Assembly (NCBI RefSeq): GCF_004379255.2
Contig: NC_056038.1
Span: 22,618,061-22,682,060, forward strand
Direction: 5' to 3'
From: Salvia splendens
Lineage: Eukaryota; Streptophyta; Magnoliopsida; Lamiales; Lamiaceae
DNA: 64,000 nt
Part shown: positions 10,129-21,582 of the stretch, piece by piece
How the letters are laid out: every line of letters starts with the position of its first letter
How positions within the stretch are numbered: the stretch's first letter is position 1
Position numbers and translations under genes: made by a program
Notes under the pieces: generated by a model
The model's input: only the letters and a program-made list of their open reading frames with translations
Databases searched by the model: none
Told to the model about the DNA's origin: nothing

Positions 10129-12191
10129 GGGTGTGTTATAATGATAACCCCAATTTCCGTAATAACCCTATAACCAAATCTAGACCACACATTTTTAAAA
10201 TCACGCGGTCTAGATTCAAACTTAGATTTACTTCATAAAAAAAGCGCGAGGGTAAATATGTCATTTCGCTCATGATAAAATTTACGTATCCAAATTTTGC
10301 TCATTTAATTTCTGAATTTCGCTCATTTTTTCATTTTATCAGTCAGTCAAAAGTATCATTTTATCAACTCAGAGTATCATTCTATCCGGGAAAACTATCA
10401 TTCTATGCAATAAACCTAACATATATCATTTTATCATTTTATCAGTCAGTCAAAAGTATCATTTTATCAACTCAGAGTATCATTCTATCCGGCAAAACTA
10501 TCATTTTATCAGTTTTATGTCATTTTGTCACGTTAAAGTATCATTTATCAGCTTATATGCAATTTCTTCAGCTAAACTATCATTTTTATAAGGTTACTGT
10601 TATTTTATCCGCTTAGATTATCATTTTATCAGGTAAAAGTATCATTTTATTAAACAAAAATGTCATTTTATACACCAAAAATACCTATCATTCTATCGGC
10701 TGAAAGTATCATTCTACCCGACAAAACTATCATTCTATCGGCTGAAAGTATCATTCTATCCAGAAAAACTATCATTTTATCAGTTTTATGTCATTTTGTC
10801 ACGTTAAAGTATCATTTTATCAGCTTATATGCAATTTCTTCAGCTAAACTATCATTTTTATAAGGTTACTGTCATTTTATCCGCTTAGATTATCATTTTA
10901 TCAGGTAAAAGTATCATTTTATTAAACAAAAATGTCATTTTATACACCAAAAATACCTATCATTCTATCGGCTGAAAGTATCATTCTACCCGGCAAAACT
11001 ATCATTCTATCGGCTGAAAGTATCATTCTATCCGGCAAAACTATCATTTTATGCAGTAAACCTAACATTTATAAGCTAAAAGTATCATTTTATCAACTCA
11101 GAGTATCATTCTATCCGGAAAAACTATCATTTGGCGAAATTCAGAAATTAAATGAGGGAAATGACAGTTTTACCCCCGCACTTTTATCATTTTATCATTT
11201 TATCAGTCAGTCAAAAGATCATTTTATCAACTCAGAGTGTCATTCTATCCGGCAAAACTATCATTTTATCAGTTTTATGTCATTTTGTCACGTTAAAGTA
11301 TCATTTTATCAGCTTATATGCAATTTCTTCAGCTAAACTATCATTTTTATAAGGTAACTGTTATTTTATCCGCTTAGATTATCATTTTATCAGGTAAAAG
11401 TATCATTTTATTAAACAAAAATGTCATTTTATACACCAAAATTACCTATCATTCTATCGGCTGAAAGTATCATTCTACCCGACAAAACTATCATTCTATC
11501 GGCTGAAAGTATCATTCTATCCGGAAAAACTATCATTTTATCAGTTTATGTCATTTTGTCACGTTAAAGTATCATTTTATCAGCTTATATGCAATTTCTT
11601 CAGCTAAACTATCATTTTTATAAGGTTACTGTCATTTTATATCCGCTTAGATTATCATTTTATCAGGTAAAAGTATCATTTTATTAAACAAAAATGTCAT
11701 TTTATACACCAAAAATACCTATCATTCTATCGGCTGAAAGTATCATTCTACCCGGCAAAACTATCATTCTATCGGCTGAAAGTATCATTCTATCCGGCAA
11801 AACTATCATTTTATGCAGTAAACCTAACATTTATAAGCTAAAAGTATCATTTTATCAACTCAGAGTATCATTCTATCCGGAAAAACTATCATTTGGCGAA
11901 ATTCAGAAATTAAATGAGGGAAATGACAGTTTTACCCCCGCACTTTTTTTTATGAAGTAAATCTAAGTTTGAATCTCAAAACTATCATTCTATGCAATAA
12001 ACCTATAATTTTACGTGATATTTGGCAAAATTCAGAAATTAAATGAGAGAAATGACAGTTTTACCCCCGCGTTTTTTTTATGAAGTAAATCTAAGTTTGA
12101 ATCTCAACAGCATGATTAGAAATATGTGTGGTCCAGATTTGGTTATAGGGTTATTACGATATTTAGGGGTTATCATATATGATCACAACTC
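10129..12191. mobile_element. Element B: TIR element around a minisatellite
   Basis: The left 160 bases (10,129-10,290) and the reverse complement of 12,030-12,191 match closely, sharing gtaataaccctataaccaa and cttagatttacttcataaaa. The ends abut TA tracts. The interior is almost entirely a 21-bp minisatellite, and no transposase is present. A partial second copy of the right inverted repeat lies at about 11,896-11,985. It is non-autonomous and foldback-like; superfamily unknown. Confidence 0.85.
10290..12030 (+). repeat. 21-bp minisatellite (core tatcattYtatc) with higher-order repeats
   Basis: Units such as agtatcattctatccggcaa follow one another at about 21 bp. The phrase atgtcattttatacaccaaa recurs at 272-bp spacing within pairs, and the pairs recur at about 762 bp in the second unit of the duplication (31,856; 32,128; 32,618; 32,890), so there is a higher-order structure. 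Because 21 is divisible by three, stop-free frames of 60-134 codons with a seven-residue rhythm arise; these are not treated as genes. Confidence 0.93.
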
Positions 12192-12204
12192 TATATATAT
12201 ATAT
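12192..12204. repeat. (TA)n tract, right flank of element B
   Basis: The AT run directly after B's right inverted repeat (ending acaactc). Confidence 0.9.
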
Positions 12205-12845
12205 TCTATCTCTTTCTTTACTTTACAATTGTGCATTAAATTCGTATCCCTTCAAAAGTTAATATTATTAGGGAACAGAGTGAGTATTAAAACTAAAGTT
12301 ATATACAATTTATTAGAATTGTTCCATGACAATTGTACTGTATATACATATTATATACAATTCGAAAGTGCATATACATGCAAATTGGTCGACTTCTGCC
12401 ATAGCATGGAAATATAAGAGTTTAAAACAGATTGAATCTGAATTCGATGTTCTTTCACAACATAATAGATCATCCTATCTCATTTTCCCCTTAATTAAAA
12501 CATCTTCAAATTTATTTAATAAACAATTATATGTACACCTAGACGTTGCATATACTTTAAATTTACTTCTTATTCTTATACTCAATTTTGTGTGAATTAC
12601 TTGAACTGCGACAATTTCATTGTTTATGCATCAAAATAACTTCGATGCATATATCTATGTTCTAATAATATATTCAAATAAAATTATTTAAAATATAGAA
12701 TTAATGTGTATAACAACAATTTTCGTATATATTATTATAATTATGTACTTGTGTTAACACTATTTAATAAATTTCGAAATAAATCCAATGCATATATGCA
12801 TGTTTCTAATAATACAGTTGTGATCAAATAATAATTAATTTTCAG
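12205..12845. other. AT-rich spacer
   Basis: No gene or repeat edge is recognised. The 124- and 89-codon frames overlap each other and the end of element B in different frames and have no domain. Confidence 0.5.
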
Positions 12846-13042
12846 TATAGAACGCATAATTTTTAATTATGTATTTTAAAATTATCAACACAAAGATATA
12901 ACTTTATCAACATAATATGTAAATTTAAATATCAACACAAAGACATAATTATATTAAAACAAGACAATTGCTCAAGTTATGTCTTAGTGTTGTCTTAGTG
13001 TTGATAATAATACAAAATTGAAAAGTTATGCGTTCTAAAGTA
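12846..13042. mobile_element. Small MITE with ~60-bp inverted repeats
   Basis: The left end (tagaacgcataatttttaat ... tatcaacacaaaga) pairs with the right end (cttagtgttgata ... aagttatgcgttcta). About 197 bp, AT-rich, with TA at the edges. Family not named. Confidence 0.8.
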
Positions 13043-13618
13043 GAAATTAGTTTATTATTATAATGGAAACCTCTAATAATACAGTATCTAATATTCATAT
13101 AAAATTATGTTTAATATTAATGCATGTGAATTATAATAATTCAACTATAGTATTTAATAATTTTGCTAATATATTAACTACAGAAATACATATTTCTGAT
13201 CATATATCTGAAATCTGAATTAAAATATTATACCTATCAGATGTGATGCATAAGATTTTAATTGGTTTTAATTTTGCATTATTTATTTTTGATTGGGAAT
13301 ATTTTTATTATAATATTTCATACTACTATTGATAAATATGTATAACAATAATTGAAGTATACGACAAAAAACTTTAAACTGTATATAAATACAATGCAGC
13401 ATGTTTTTGATCATATTACTTCCCTTCATATCATATTTTATATTTTCAAAATATATTACTTTTAATAAGAACAAATTAGTAGGATTCATGTAAGGATGAC
13501 GAAGGAGAAAAAGTTTACTGAGATATAAATATAGAAGGAGAAAGACTAAGGGTATGCAAATTGCAATTCAGAGTTCAATTTATTTGTTTAAGTAAATGCT
13601 CTCACACTCCACATAATT
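13043..13618. other. AT-rich spacer
   Basis: Nothing recognised. The antisense 68-codon frame at 13,283-13,489 is low-complexity AT sequence. Confidence 0.5.
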
Positions 13619-14256
13619 AATATTTTCTCACTTCGTCCATACGTAATTGTCTCGTATTTTTTTCTTTAGTAATATGTGTACTGTAAAATAAGAATAACAT
13701 GCTGACTAGACTCAATAAAATATTCAACTTAATTAGAATGCATGCCTGTTCATTTTATTTCTCTATCTTTTCTTAGGCAGTTTTATGACATTCTTTCGCA
13801 TTAATTAAATCAAACTTTAATTATTTGCATGAACTTAATCTGGCAATTGACTTTAATATCTTGAAGAATTAAATAAATTCGGATATTAATCGTAATGGAG
13901 TTATTAAATAAGCCAACATATTTGACTAATGGGGTGTGATCTGTTGCTAATTCTCTTAACTTGCTAACGTTGCTAGCTCATCAATACAGTGTATTAAAAA
14001 TTCAATACAATGACATTGAAATGCCAATAAACTTAGTTGATATTTTAATACAAGTTAGCATTAAATAAAAGTTAGCATTTCATTTTTGGTAAATGGACCT
14101 CACATTCCGCTAACTCATTACCTTCACATTCTATTATAAAACTAATATATAAATGTGAGGCCTACTTTCCACTAACTTTTTCCACTCACTTTTCTTCATA
14201 TTTCTTAAAACTCATGGCGAATCAAACATGGACAACATTTTGCGGACGGAGGGAGT
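13619..14256. mobile_element. Possible large or interrupted Stowaway-like MITE
   Basis: The left end cacttcgtccatacgtaatt is roughly complementary to the right end, which finishes GGACGGAGGGAGTA at about 14,242-14,255. At ~640 bp it is too long for a simple Stowaway, so an insertion or a chance pairing of two MITE remnants is possible. Confidence 0.4.
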
Positions 14257-15288
14257 ACAATTACTACTATTTCGTCCACAAAAATAATTATGGTAATAAA
14301 TGACACGGGTTTTCATGCAAAATTAATAAAACATGAGAAAAAAATGAAGATAAAAATAGTTAAAAATGAAAAATAAGGTCCATCTCATTTTGAAATTCTT
14401 TTTATATTAAGAATACTTCAACGATATTCTTGATATCAAGAGAAAAAAAACATTACAAGAAATACACAATATGGTTTCAATCGGTAATTGTGAGGATATT
14501 GTCGGAAGGAAGTCGAGTCATGCTACAGTCAGAGAGTCATATACATTACACATCACAAAATCCCAACTAGGTCATTCTACCTCGCAAAGTTTTCTGAGTT
14601 ACACAACTTAGCTTTGCTCCTGCAAGGTATTAGGATTTGCATCGGAAGACTTGCAAAATAAATAAATTTAGATAACATAATCGATTTAAGTAACCATTGT
14701 ATTAATCCAATTCGTGCATAAATTACAGATTGCATGCTAGGTCCGTAATTAATTCACAAATAGGAAGTATAAATCCTAAATCATGAACTTTATGGTTTAA
14801 ATTATTTATTCTCCAAAGAATCGAACTGACTTACTACTCCTCTACGTGAAGATTCTGCAATACTCAACCAATGATCTTTTGCTTTGTTTCTCGAACTCTA
14901 AATTTGATCATTGGGAGGGCATAGTTTATAAAGGGCTCTTTCAGTTTGCCATGATATGTAACTTGATGCAGATTTAGAGTGATTATGGCCCACAAAGCTG
15001 AAATAATAAAAATGGCGTTCAGTTAGCCCATTTTGGAATCGATTTGGGGCTCCAACCAATATGACGGGAACTGACGAAACACCCCTCATATATTTATTAA
15101 CAATTTGAACTTCCCTGAGCTCCACCCTCGATTTTTGTAGCTCAAGATCACTGTTTACAATGTCGTGTAATGAAGAAGCCACACAAAAAAATCGCCATCT
15201 CTGGTTGAGCCTACTCTTTCACTCCTTTCTTCTCATTCTCTTCCTCTGCAAATCACAATAGTAACTCCCTTCGCCTCCCTTTCCTGCC
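14257..15288. other. Unassigned region with an antisense 94-codon frame
   Basis: A minus-strand frame at 14,898-15,182 (starting MASSLHDIVN) is open in both copies and differs by one residue, but shows no known domain, signal peptide or membrane segment. The pyrimidine-rich stretch at 15,200-15,288 looks like a 5' leader for the plus-strand fragment that follows. Confidence 0.35.
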
Positions 15289-15444
15289 ATGTATCCTCCT
15301 TCACAACCTCAGCTTCTAAATTCGACCTCCTCTCCGGAAATCTATCACCCGAGGCCGATGGCGCCTCCGAACCATCCTCCTCAGACCCCCCTTGTATGGA
15401 ACTTCAAGTTCAACAAAGCTCCCAATGATTGCAAAACCCTATGA
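15289..15444 (+). pseudogene. Proline-rich N-terminal gene fragment, unrecognised
   Basis: An ATG at 15,289 opens 51 codons beginning MYPPSQPQLL and rich in proline, serine and asparagine (PRPMAPPNHPPQTP), ending in TGA at 15,444. It follows a CT-rich leader typical of plant 5' UTRs, and codon use is less AT-biased than the surroundings. Just downstream another frame continues with plausible protein sequence (SNYKFKLFASSSQNWAAEE, about 15,450-15,550), as if a frameshift split one exon. I read it as a captured or decayed first exon of a host gene. The second copy has one Pro to Ser change. Product unknown. Confidence 0.35.
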
Positions 15445-15750
15445 TCCTTCAAACTACAAGTTCAAATTGTTTGCATCATCTTCACAAAATTGGGCTGCTG
15501 AAGAAATCCCTGGTGGTATGATCTCCATTTCACCGCAGCAATTGAAGAGAAAATGAGAAAGACAAAAAAAAAATTCAGCTATGTGCGAGGGCATATTTGG
15601 GGTTGCATGCGTCATTTCCTCTCCAAATACGAAGTTGCTGTTCCACCAATAATTCATATACTACGATTTTTTCTAGATACAAAACTCGACTAAAAACGAT
15701 GAACAATGCAGGCCGCCGTCATTTAACTTGGGCTTGCAAGATTTAAAACA
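15445..15750. other. Continuation of decayed gene fragment
   Basis: It holds the out-of-frame continuation of the proline-rich fragment to about 15,550. An antisense frame at 15,454-15,657 is its shadow. Then come about 90 bases of unassigned sequence. Confidence 0.35.
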
Positions 15751-16575
15751 TTCACGACCGCCCTTTAGGGTTAATAAATACGAGCGATCGTGATTAAAAG
15801 AACTTAATAAACAGACGTAGAAAACTAGGGTTTCAATAAAGAGTTTGACCAATAACTAATATTTTAAAAAAAAGACAAGAGTTTGACATTATCCAAAATA
15901 TATCAAGTTTTCAAATATCCAAATAATTAGGTTCAAAGCTAAATAAATGATGAGTAAAAATAATGTCTCAGCGGAAGCGTTCAAGAGAAAGAGTGGCGTC
16001 ATGTGTGGAGACACAACGACACTCGTAGTTCAAAGAAAGCCAAATAATACTTCAATTTTAAAAGCTCAACACCACAACTTGCTCGTCGCCGCTTAACCTG
16101 CACATAAGGAAAAAACATGCAGGGCTGAGTACTATAAAAATACTCAGTGGACTTATGCTGAAAACAAGTTATCAAAATAATATTTATCATGCCATCCAAA
16201 AGTAACCATCGGGGTATAGCTTAAGAAAGGTCCGAGGCACTCAAAATCATTTCCATTTTAAAAAGTCGACTAATCAGTCATTTTCCCATAGACGTTAACC
16301 ATATCTGCACATACATGACATGGAATGTGGCCACAAACCAAGTCACTAGACCGGCCAACCCATACGCTAGCACACGATCTACCATAGGTGTACACTAATC
16401 CAAGTAGGGTTTGCGGCCCTACGAGGACCCGAATTCGATTTAAATAATAATGGCAAAAGCCACATCAGATAGGCACGTTAAAATCAAAGCACGGCATGAT
16501 AAACATAGTTTCATTCCCATCGATAAAATATTTAGGACATCGTCCTTATTTAAAAGAAAGCCCACCTCAAAAGCT
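15751..16575 (-). mobile_element. Tekay-like LTR fragment (minus)
   Basis: It starts with ttcacgaccgccctttaggg, the reverse of the LTR end seen in the gypsy elements at 43.6, 52.8 and 61.1 kb, and carries the shared LTR module (16,089-16,437). The rest of the sequence is quite different from those LTRs, so this is another subfamily. The right side is cut where the Copia-like LTR begins at 16,576. No internal domains are present. Confidence 0.75.
16089..16437 (-). other. Conserved gypsy LTR module
   Basis: Read on the minus strand it holds, in order, the EcoRI-like gaattcgggtcc, the hairpin at 16,404-16,422 (GTAGGG / CCCTAC), gatcgtg, ggccggtct, TGTGGCCACA, an actcag phrase and tatgtgcaggt. 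The same ordered parts occur in the LTRs at 44.1, 52.0, 56.5 and 60.5 kb. Confidence 0.85.
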
Positions 16576-17625
16576 TGTTAGGGTTTGTATACTAGAAATC
16601 ACCTTTCGAGTGATTGAATACTGTAAAACTCTAATAATTATATTCCAATGAATGCAACAGATTATTTTTGTCATAATGTTGTTATGTTTTACATTTAATG
16701 GATGTTTATTGCATATTTAAATGTTTAAGCGAACATAACATAAGTCTAAGTCTTTGTTCTAGTAGACCGGTTTTGGGCTGCGCTCAATTTAAGGTACGCG
16801 GTCAGTTCTGAACAAAGAAAAATAAGAATTTCAGACCTATACTACCTATCGTGAAAGGTTGCAATGTCAGTCCGATTATTTCTAAGCCTCATTGAAATAT
16901 GATGACGTTGGTGTGGTATAGCACTGAATGGATCTAACAGCAAGACGAGTCTTTATGCTATCTACTGAAAGACGAGGTCTTGATAATTAATTTCTTAATC
17001 AATGTACGTTAGCATTGAGCATACGATATTGAGTATCTACTACTTTGACTTACCAAAGGTGCGGGTTTTTCATCACCCAACGATCCAGGTATATTGGCTA
17101 GTGGTGATCATTATCTAGCGGTGCTAGGATTGCTATTATGTTGAATCGTGCGCGAGGAGAGTCTGGTTTGATAACATCCACAAGAGGAGCTCGAAACAAG
17201 GTTTTATTATTCAGAACCTAGCTAGTTGGAGTTTAATTACTCTATGAATAATAAATAAGAGTTTCTTGTTAAGTCCACCCTAGGAGAATAAAATATGTTA
17301 ATTAATTAAGTCCATAGCAGACATTAATTAATTAATGGATGTTTCTATCTTAAGCGCGGGAAATGAATTAAACAAATAAAAGGAAACCCGGAATACTTGT
17401 AATTTCAGATTTGGAAAGGCAGTGCAATATTACTTCTGTAGTGGTTGCTTGTAATATTCTAATATAAGCTTATATTAAATTGTGAGTTCAATTTAATTAG
17501 TAAAAAGCTAATTGGGTGAGGCCATGTCTATATTCTTCCTTAGATCTCTGACTGGGCCCAATATGTGACTTAATATAAATAGAAGAATAAAGGAGACATA
17601 AATAACAATTATTATTGCTCCCAAT
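16576..17625 (+). mobile_element. Copia-like LTR fragment at the duplication boundary
   Basis: It opens TGTTAGGGTTTGTATACTAG, a start I associate with ~1 kb Ty1/copia LTRs, runs about 1,050 bp and contains a late promoter-like stretch (taatataaatagaag). It is not followed by a PBS or coding region. No target duplication can be found, because the right side coincides with the 21.2-kb duplication junction. It is either a solo LTR or an LTR truncated by the rearrangement. Confidence 0.5.
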
Positions 17626-20600
17626 AGTGTGCGTGTATGTTACTGTGTGCTATAATGTCTTGTGTGTGTATGGTGTTTATAGAATGTGTGTTGCATATTG
17701 TGTGTTTTTTGGTGTAGTGAGCAACATGTGCATTGTATGTATATCGTGCGTGGAGCATATACTTTGTGTGCAATATGCACCGTGTGGTATGATGTATAGT
17801 ATGTATATAGTGTGCAATGTGTATGAAGTGTATTATTTTTTGTTTAGTGCATAGCATGTTGATTTTGTGTAGTGTGTATGTTTGTGTATGTTTTATTTAT
17901 ATTGTGTTTATTTTATTTATACCGTGTTTAATGTATGTAGTATGTGCCATGAATTTAAAATTTGTGTATACTTTGTGTGCAATATGCACCGTGAGGTATG
18001 ATGTATAGTATGTATATAGTGCGCAATGTGTATGAAGTGTATTATTTTTGTTTAGTGTGTAGCATGTTGATTTTGTGTAGTGTGTATATTCGTGTGTGTT
18101 TTATTTATATTGTGTTTGTTTATTTTATTTATACCGTGTTTAATGTATGTAGTATGTGCCATGAATTTAAAATTTGTGTATTTTATGTGTGCATTTGTTG
18201 TATAGTGTATAAATATTGTATTTTGTGTCATTATCAATTGTGTGTGGAATGTGTGTATGTATGTATGTAGTGCATGTGTATTTTTTATGTATTTTTATTC
18301 GTAGTATAGTGTTTAATGTTTATAGTGTAATGCCGCGTATGTATAATGTAGTGTGTTTATAATATTTGTATTTTATGTGTATATTTTGTGTTATGTAGTG
18401 CATGTGTATTTTTTATGTATTTTTATTCGTAGTATAGTGTTTAATGTTTATAGTGTAATGCCGCGTATGTATAATGTAGTGTGTTTATAATATTTATATT
18501 TTATGTGTATATTTTGTGTATAGTGTTTGTTTAATATGTATGTGTGTAAAGTGTGTGTATTTGTGTGGTGTGTATAATTTGTGTTCAACGTGCAGTGTGT
18601 GTGTGTTTATTTATATAGTGTTTGTTTATTTTATTTATACCGTGTTTAATGTTTGTAGTAGATGCCACATATGTAAATATATTTTATATTTTATGTGTAT
18701 ATTTGTTGTATAGTATATAAATTGTGTATTTTGTGTTAAAATTTGTAGTCTGCAATGTATGTGTGTATGTATTTTTTGTGTGTATGTATTTTTTGTGTGT
18801 ATGTATACTGTGCGTATTTAGAGGGTAGTGTATGAATTTGTAGTATGCGTTGGTGTACTTTGTGTACGTTGTGTGTGCGGTGCATGTATTATGTGAAGTT
18901 TGTATGTATGTTTGCATTGCATGTATTTTGTTAATATGTGCGTGTGCGTGTGCAAGTTTATGAATTTTGTGTAAAAGTGTGTGTAGTATGTTTATAATGT
19001 CTTGTGTGTTTATGGTGGGTATAAAATGTGTGTTGCATAAATAATGTGTCTATATTTTTTGCGTAGTAACCAGTATGTGTTTTGTGGTTGTATTGTGTGT
19101 GCAGTGTGTGCTATAAATTGTGTATTTTGTGTTAGTATCTGTTGTGTGTGCAAATGTATATATGTATTTTTGCAGGACATGTGTTTTGTGGATTTTATTT
19201 AGTGTGTTTAATATGTATAGTGTTATGTATACTTAGTGTAGTGTGTATACCATGTGTAGTGTGCAGTGTGTGTATTGTGTATTTTGTATAGGCAGAATGT
19301 ATATTTTGTCAAAACTTAGTGCATTGGGTGTGTTATTTTTTTGTTGCGTGGTTAGTATATTTATTTTGTCTATTGTGTATGAGAGTGTATTTTGTATATA
19401 ATGTGTGTTGTATGTGCAGTTCATTTGGTGTGAAGTGTAATTTATTTATATTGTGTTTGTATATTTTATTTATACTATGTTTAATGTTTATAGCATGTGC
19501 CAAGTGTGTATAAATTGTGTATTTTATGTGTACATTTATTGTATAGTATATAAATAGTGTATTTTGTGTTAGTATGTGTAGTGTATATATGTATGTATGA
19601 ATGTATTTTTCCAGTATATATGACTTGTGTATATTTGTGTATTTTATTTAGTGTGTTTAATATTTGTAGTATGTGTTGCGTATGTATAGTATGTATATAG
19701 TGCCCAATGTGTGTTGTTTTTTTATAGTGTGTAGTATGTTTATTTGTGTAGTGTGTGTGTGATTGTTTTATTTATATTGTGTTTGTGTGTTTTATTTATA
19801 CTGTTCTTAATGTTTCTAGTATGTACCACTTATGTATAAATTATGTATTTTATTTGTGCATTTGTTGAATATTGTATAAATAGTGTAATTTGTGTTAGAA
19901 TATGTAATGTGTGCAATGTATGTATGTTGTGTATGTGTTTTGTATATTTTATTTATAGCGTGGGTAATGTTTGTAGTATGTGCCCCTTATGAATAGTATG
20001 TTTATAATATTTGTATTTAGTATTTTAAGTACAATGTAGTGTTTGTTTTATCTGTATGTACTTAAAGTGTGTATTTGTGTAGTGTTGGTAGTGTATGTAT
20101 GTTGTGTATAGTGTGTGTAGTGTACTGTGTGTATTGTGTATTTTGTTATTGTTTTATATGTATGTGCTTAAAGTGTGTAGTGTTAGTAGTGTTAGTAGTG
20201 TATGTGTGGTGTGTATAGTGTGTAGTGCAGGGTGTGTATTGTGTATTTTATGTGGACAGCGTGTGTATTTTGCCTATATTGTTTGCGTAAAGTGTATTAT
20301 TTTTTTGCATTGTGTTTGGTATGTTTATTTTTGGAATTGTGTACAAGTGTGTATTTTGTATATAATGTGTAGTATGCGCACTTCGTTTAATGTGTAGTGT
20401 ATTTTATTTATGTTATGTTTATGTATTCTATTTATACAGTGTTTAATGTTTGTAGTTTGTGCCAAGTCTGTATAAATTGTGTACATTTATTGTGTAGTAT
20501 ATAAATAGTGTATTTTGTGATAGTATATGTAGTGTGTGTATATTTATGTATGTATTTTTTTAGTATCTGTGCAATGTATGTATGTATTTACTTATTTGTA

Positions 20601-21582
20601 TTTAATATATGTATGTCAAGTGTGCATGTATTTTGTTTATACAATGTGTGTAAAGTGTGTTATTTTTTGTGTAGCGTGTTTAGTATGCATAGTGTGTGGG
20701 CAGTGTGTGGGCAGTGTTTATACAATGTGCGCAAAGTGTGTTATTTTTTGTGTACCGTATTTAGTATGTGTAATTTGTGTATAATTTGTGTAGCATGCAT
20801 ACATTTAGTGTATGTATCTTGTGTATAGTGTGTGTATGCGGTGTGTATTGTATATTATGTGTATAGTGTGTGTATTTAGCGTGTAGTGTATAGTATCTGT
20901 AGTTTGTGGACATCTTGAGTGGGACGAAGGGAGTATGTATTTATGTGAAATGTGTATTAGCGTATTGTGGGCAATGTGTATTTTGTGTATATGTACGTGT
21001 GTGGAATGCGTGTATTTTGTGTATAGTGCATGCATTTGTTTATAGTGTGCGTAATGTGTGTAGTGTATGTGTTTTCTATTGTGTGTGCAGTGTGTATTAT
21101 ATTTTTATTGGGTGTTTAGCACAATATCGCATTTTGAATATAGTGTGCATTGTGTCCAATGTATGTAGAGCCTGTATTTTCATGCCGTTTGAGTATTTTG
21201 TGTATGTGTTAATGTGTGTATTTATTATGTGGTGTGTAGTGTGTATAGTGTGTTATTGTGTTTCTGCACGCACTACACACACAAAATACACACTGCACAC
21301 ATGCAATGTGTTTGCAATGTTTGTGGTTACTGTAGTGTACGTAATATTTGTATTTTATAATATTTGTATTTTGTGCATAGTGTATGTAGTATGTGTAGTC
21401 TATGTATGTAGTGTGTATATTTTGTGTGTAGTATGAAGTGTATTTGTGCTGTGTGTGTATTTATTGTATAGATTATAAATTGTGTATTTTGTGTTTGTGT
21501 GTGAAGTGTGTGTATTTTGTGTTAGTATCGGTGGTATGTGCAATGTGTGTTTATAGTGTATGTATTTTGTGTATGTTTACCC
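17626..21582. repeat. 4 kb G/T-rich low-complexity block
   Basis: The + strand is built from tgtgtagt, tatgtgt and ttatttata words and is nearly devoid of C, a strand asymmetry over almost 4 kb. Internal direct repeats include a ~210-bp period (about 17,757 and 17,967) and a ~128-bp period (about 18,269 and 18,397). A Stowaway right end (gggacgaagggagta) sits near 20,920. Frames of 60-176 codons on both strands have C/V/Y-rich or H/T-rich low-complexity translations and are not genes. Confidence 0.9.
21266..21300. repeat. Short A/C-rich inverted patch in the G/T-rich block
   Basis: About 35 bases (cgcactacacacacaaaa and following) have the opposite strand composition to everything around them and read as block sequence on the minus strand. 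Confidence 0.7.

Larger units (their letters stand above)
1..17625. repeat. Tandem duplication of 21.2 kb, partial upstream unit
   Basis: This stretch matches 21,189-38,821 in the same orientation almost base for base; the offset is 21,183-21,196 and moves only at small indels, for example the longer TA tract near 31.3 kb. Its right edge is the shared ending gctcccaat at 17,617-17,625, after which the G/T-rich start of the next unit begins. The left part of this unit lies outside the window. Substitutions outside the first 400 bases are about one per kilobase by eye. It could be a recent real duplication or a false assembly duplication. Confidence 0.96.

Noticed and set aside
10272..11960. 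Open frames with repeated IILSAES/SFYQLRV phrases
   Set aside because: They arise because the minisatellite unit is 21 bp. Frames change between the two copies by one-base indels, and there is no domain or initiation context.
16576..17625. Complete Copia element
   Set aside because: No PBS, gag, integrase or RT motif follows or precedes it; only one LTR-like segment is present in each unit.
20095..21436. Long C/V/Y-rich frames (up to 176 codons) in the G/T-rich block
   Set aside because: Low-complexity translation of TGT/GTA words on one strand with H/T-rich shadows on the other; no conserved structure.
17626..21582. CRISPR-like or centromeric satellite array
   Set aside because: No regular repeat and spacer pattern and no fixed monomer; only diverged words with two local duplications.
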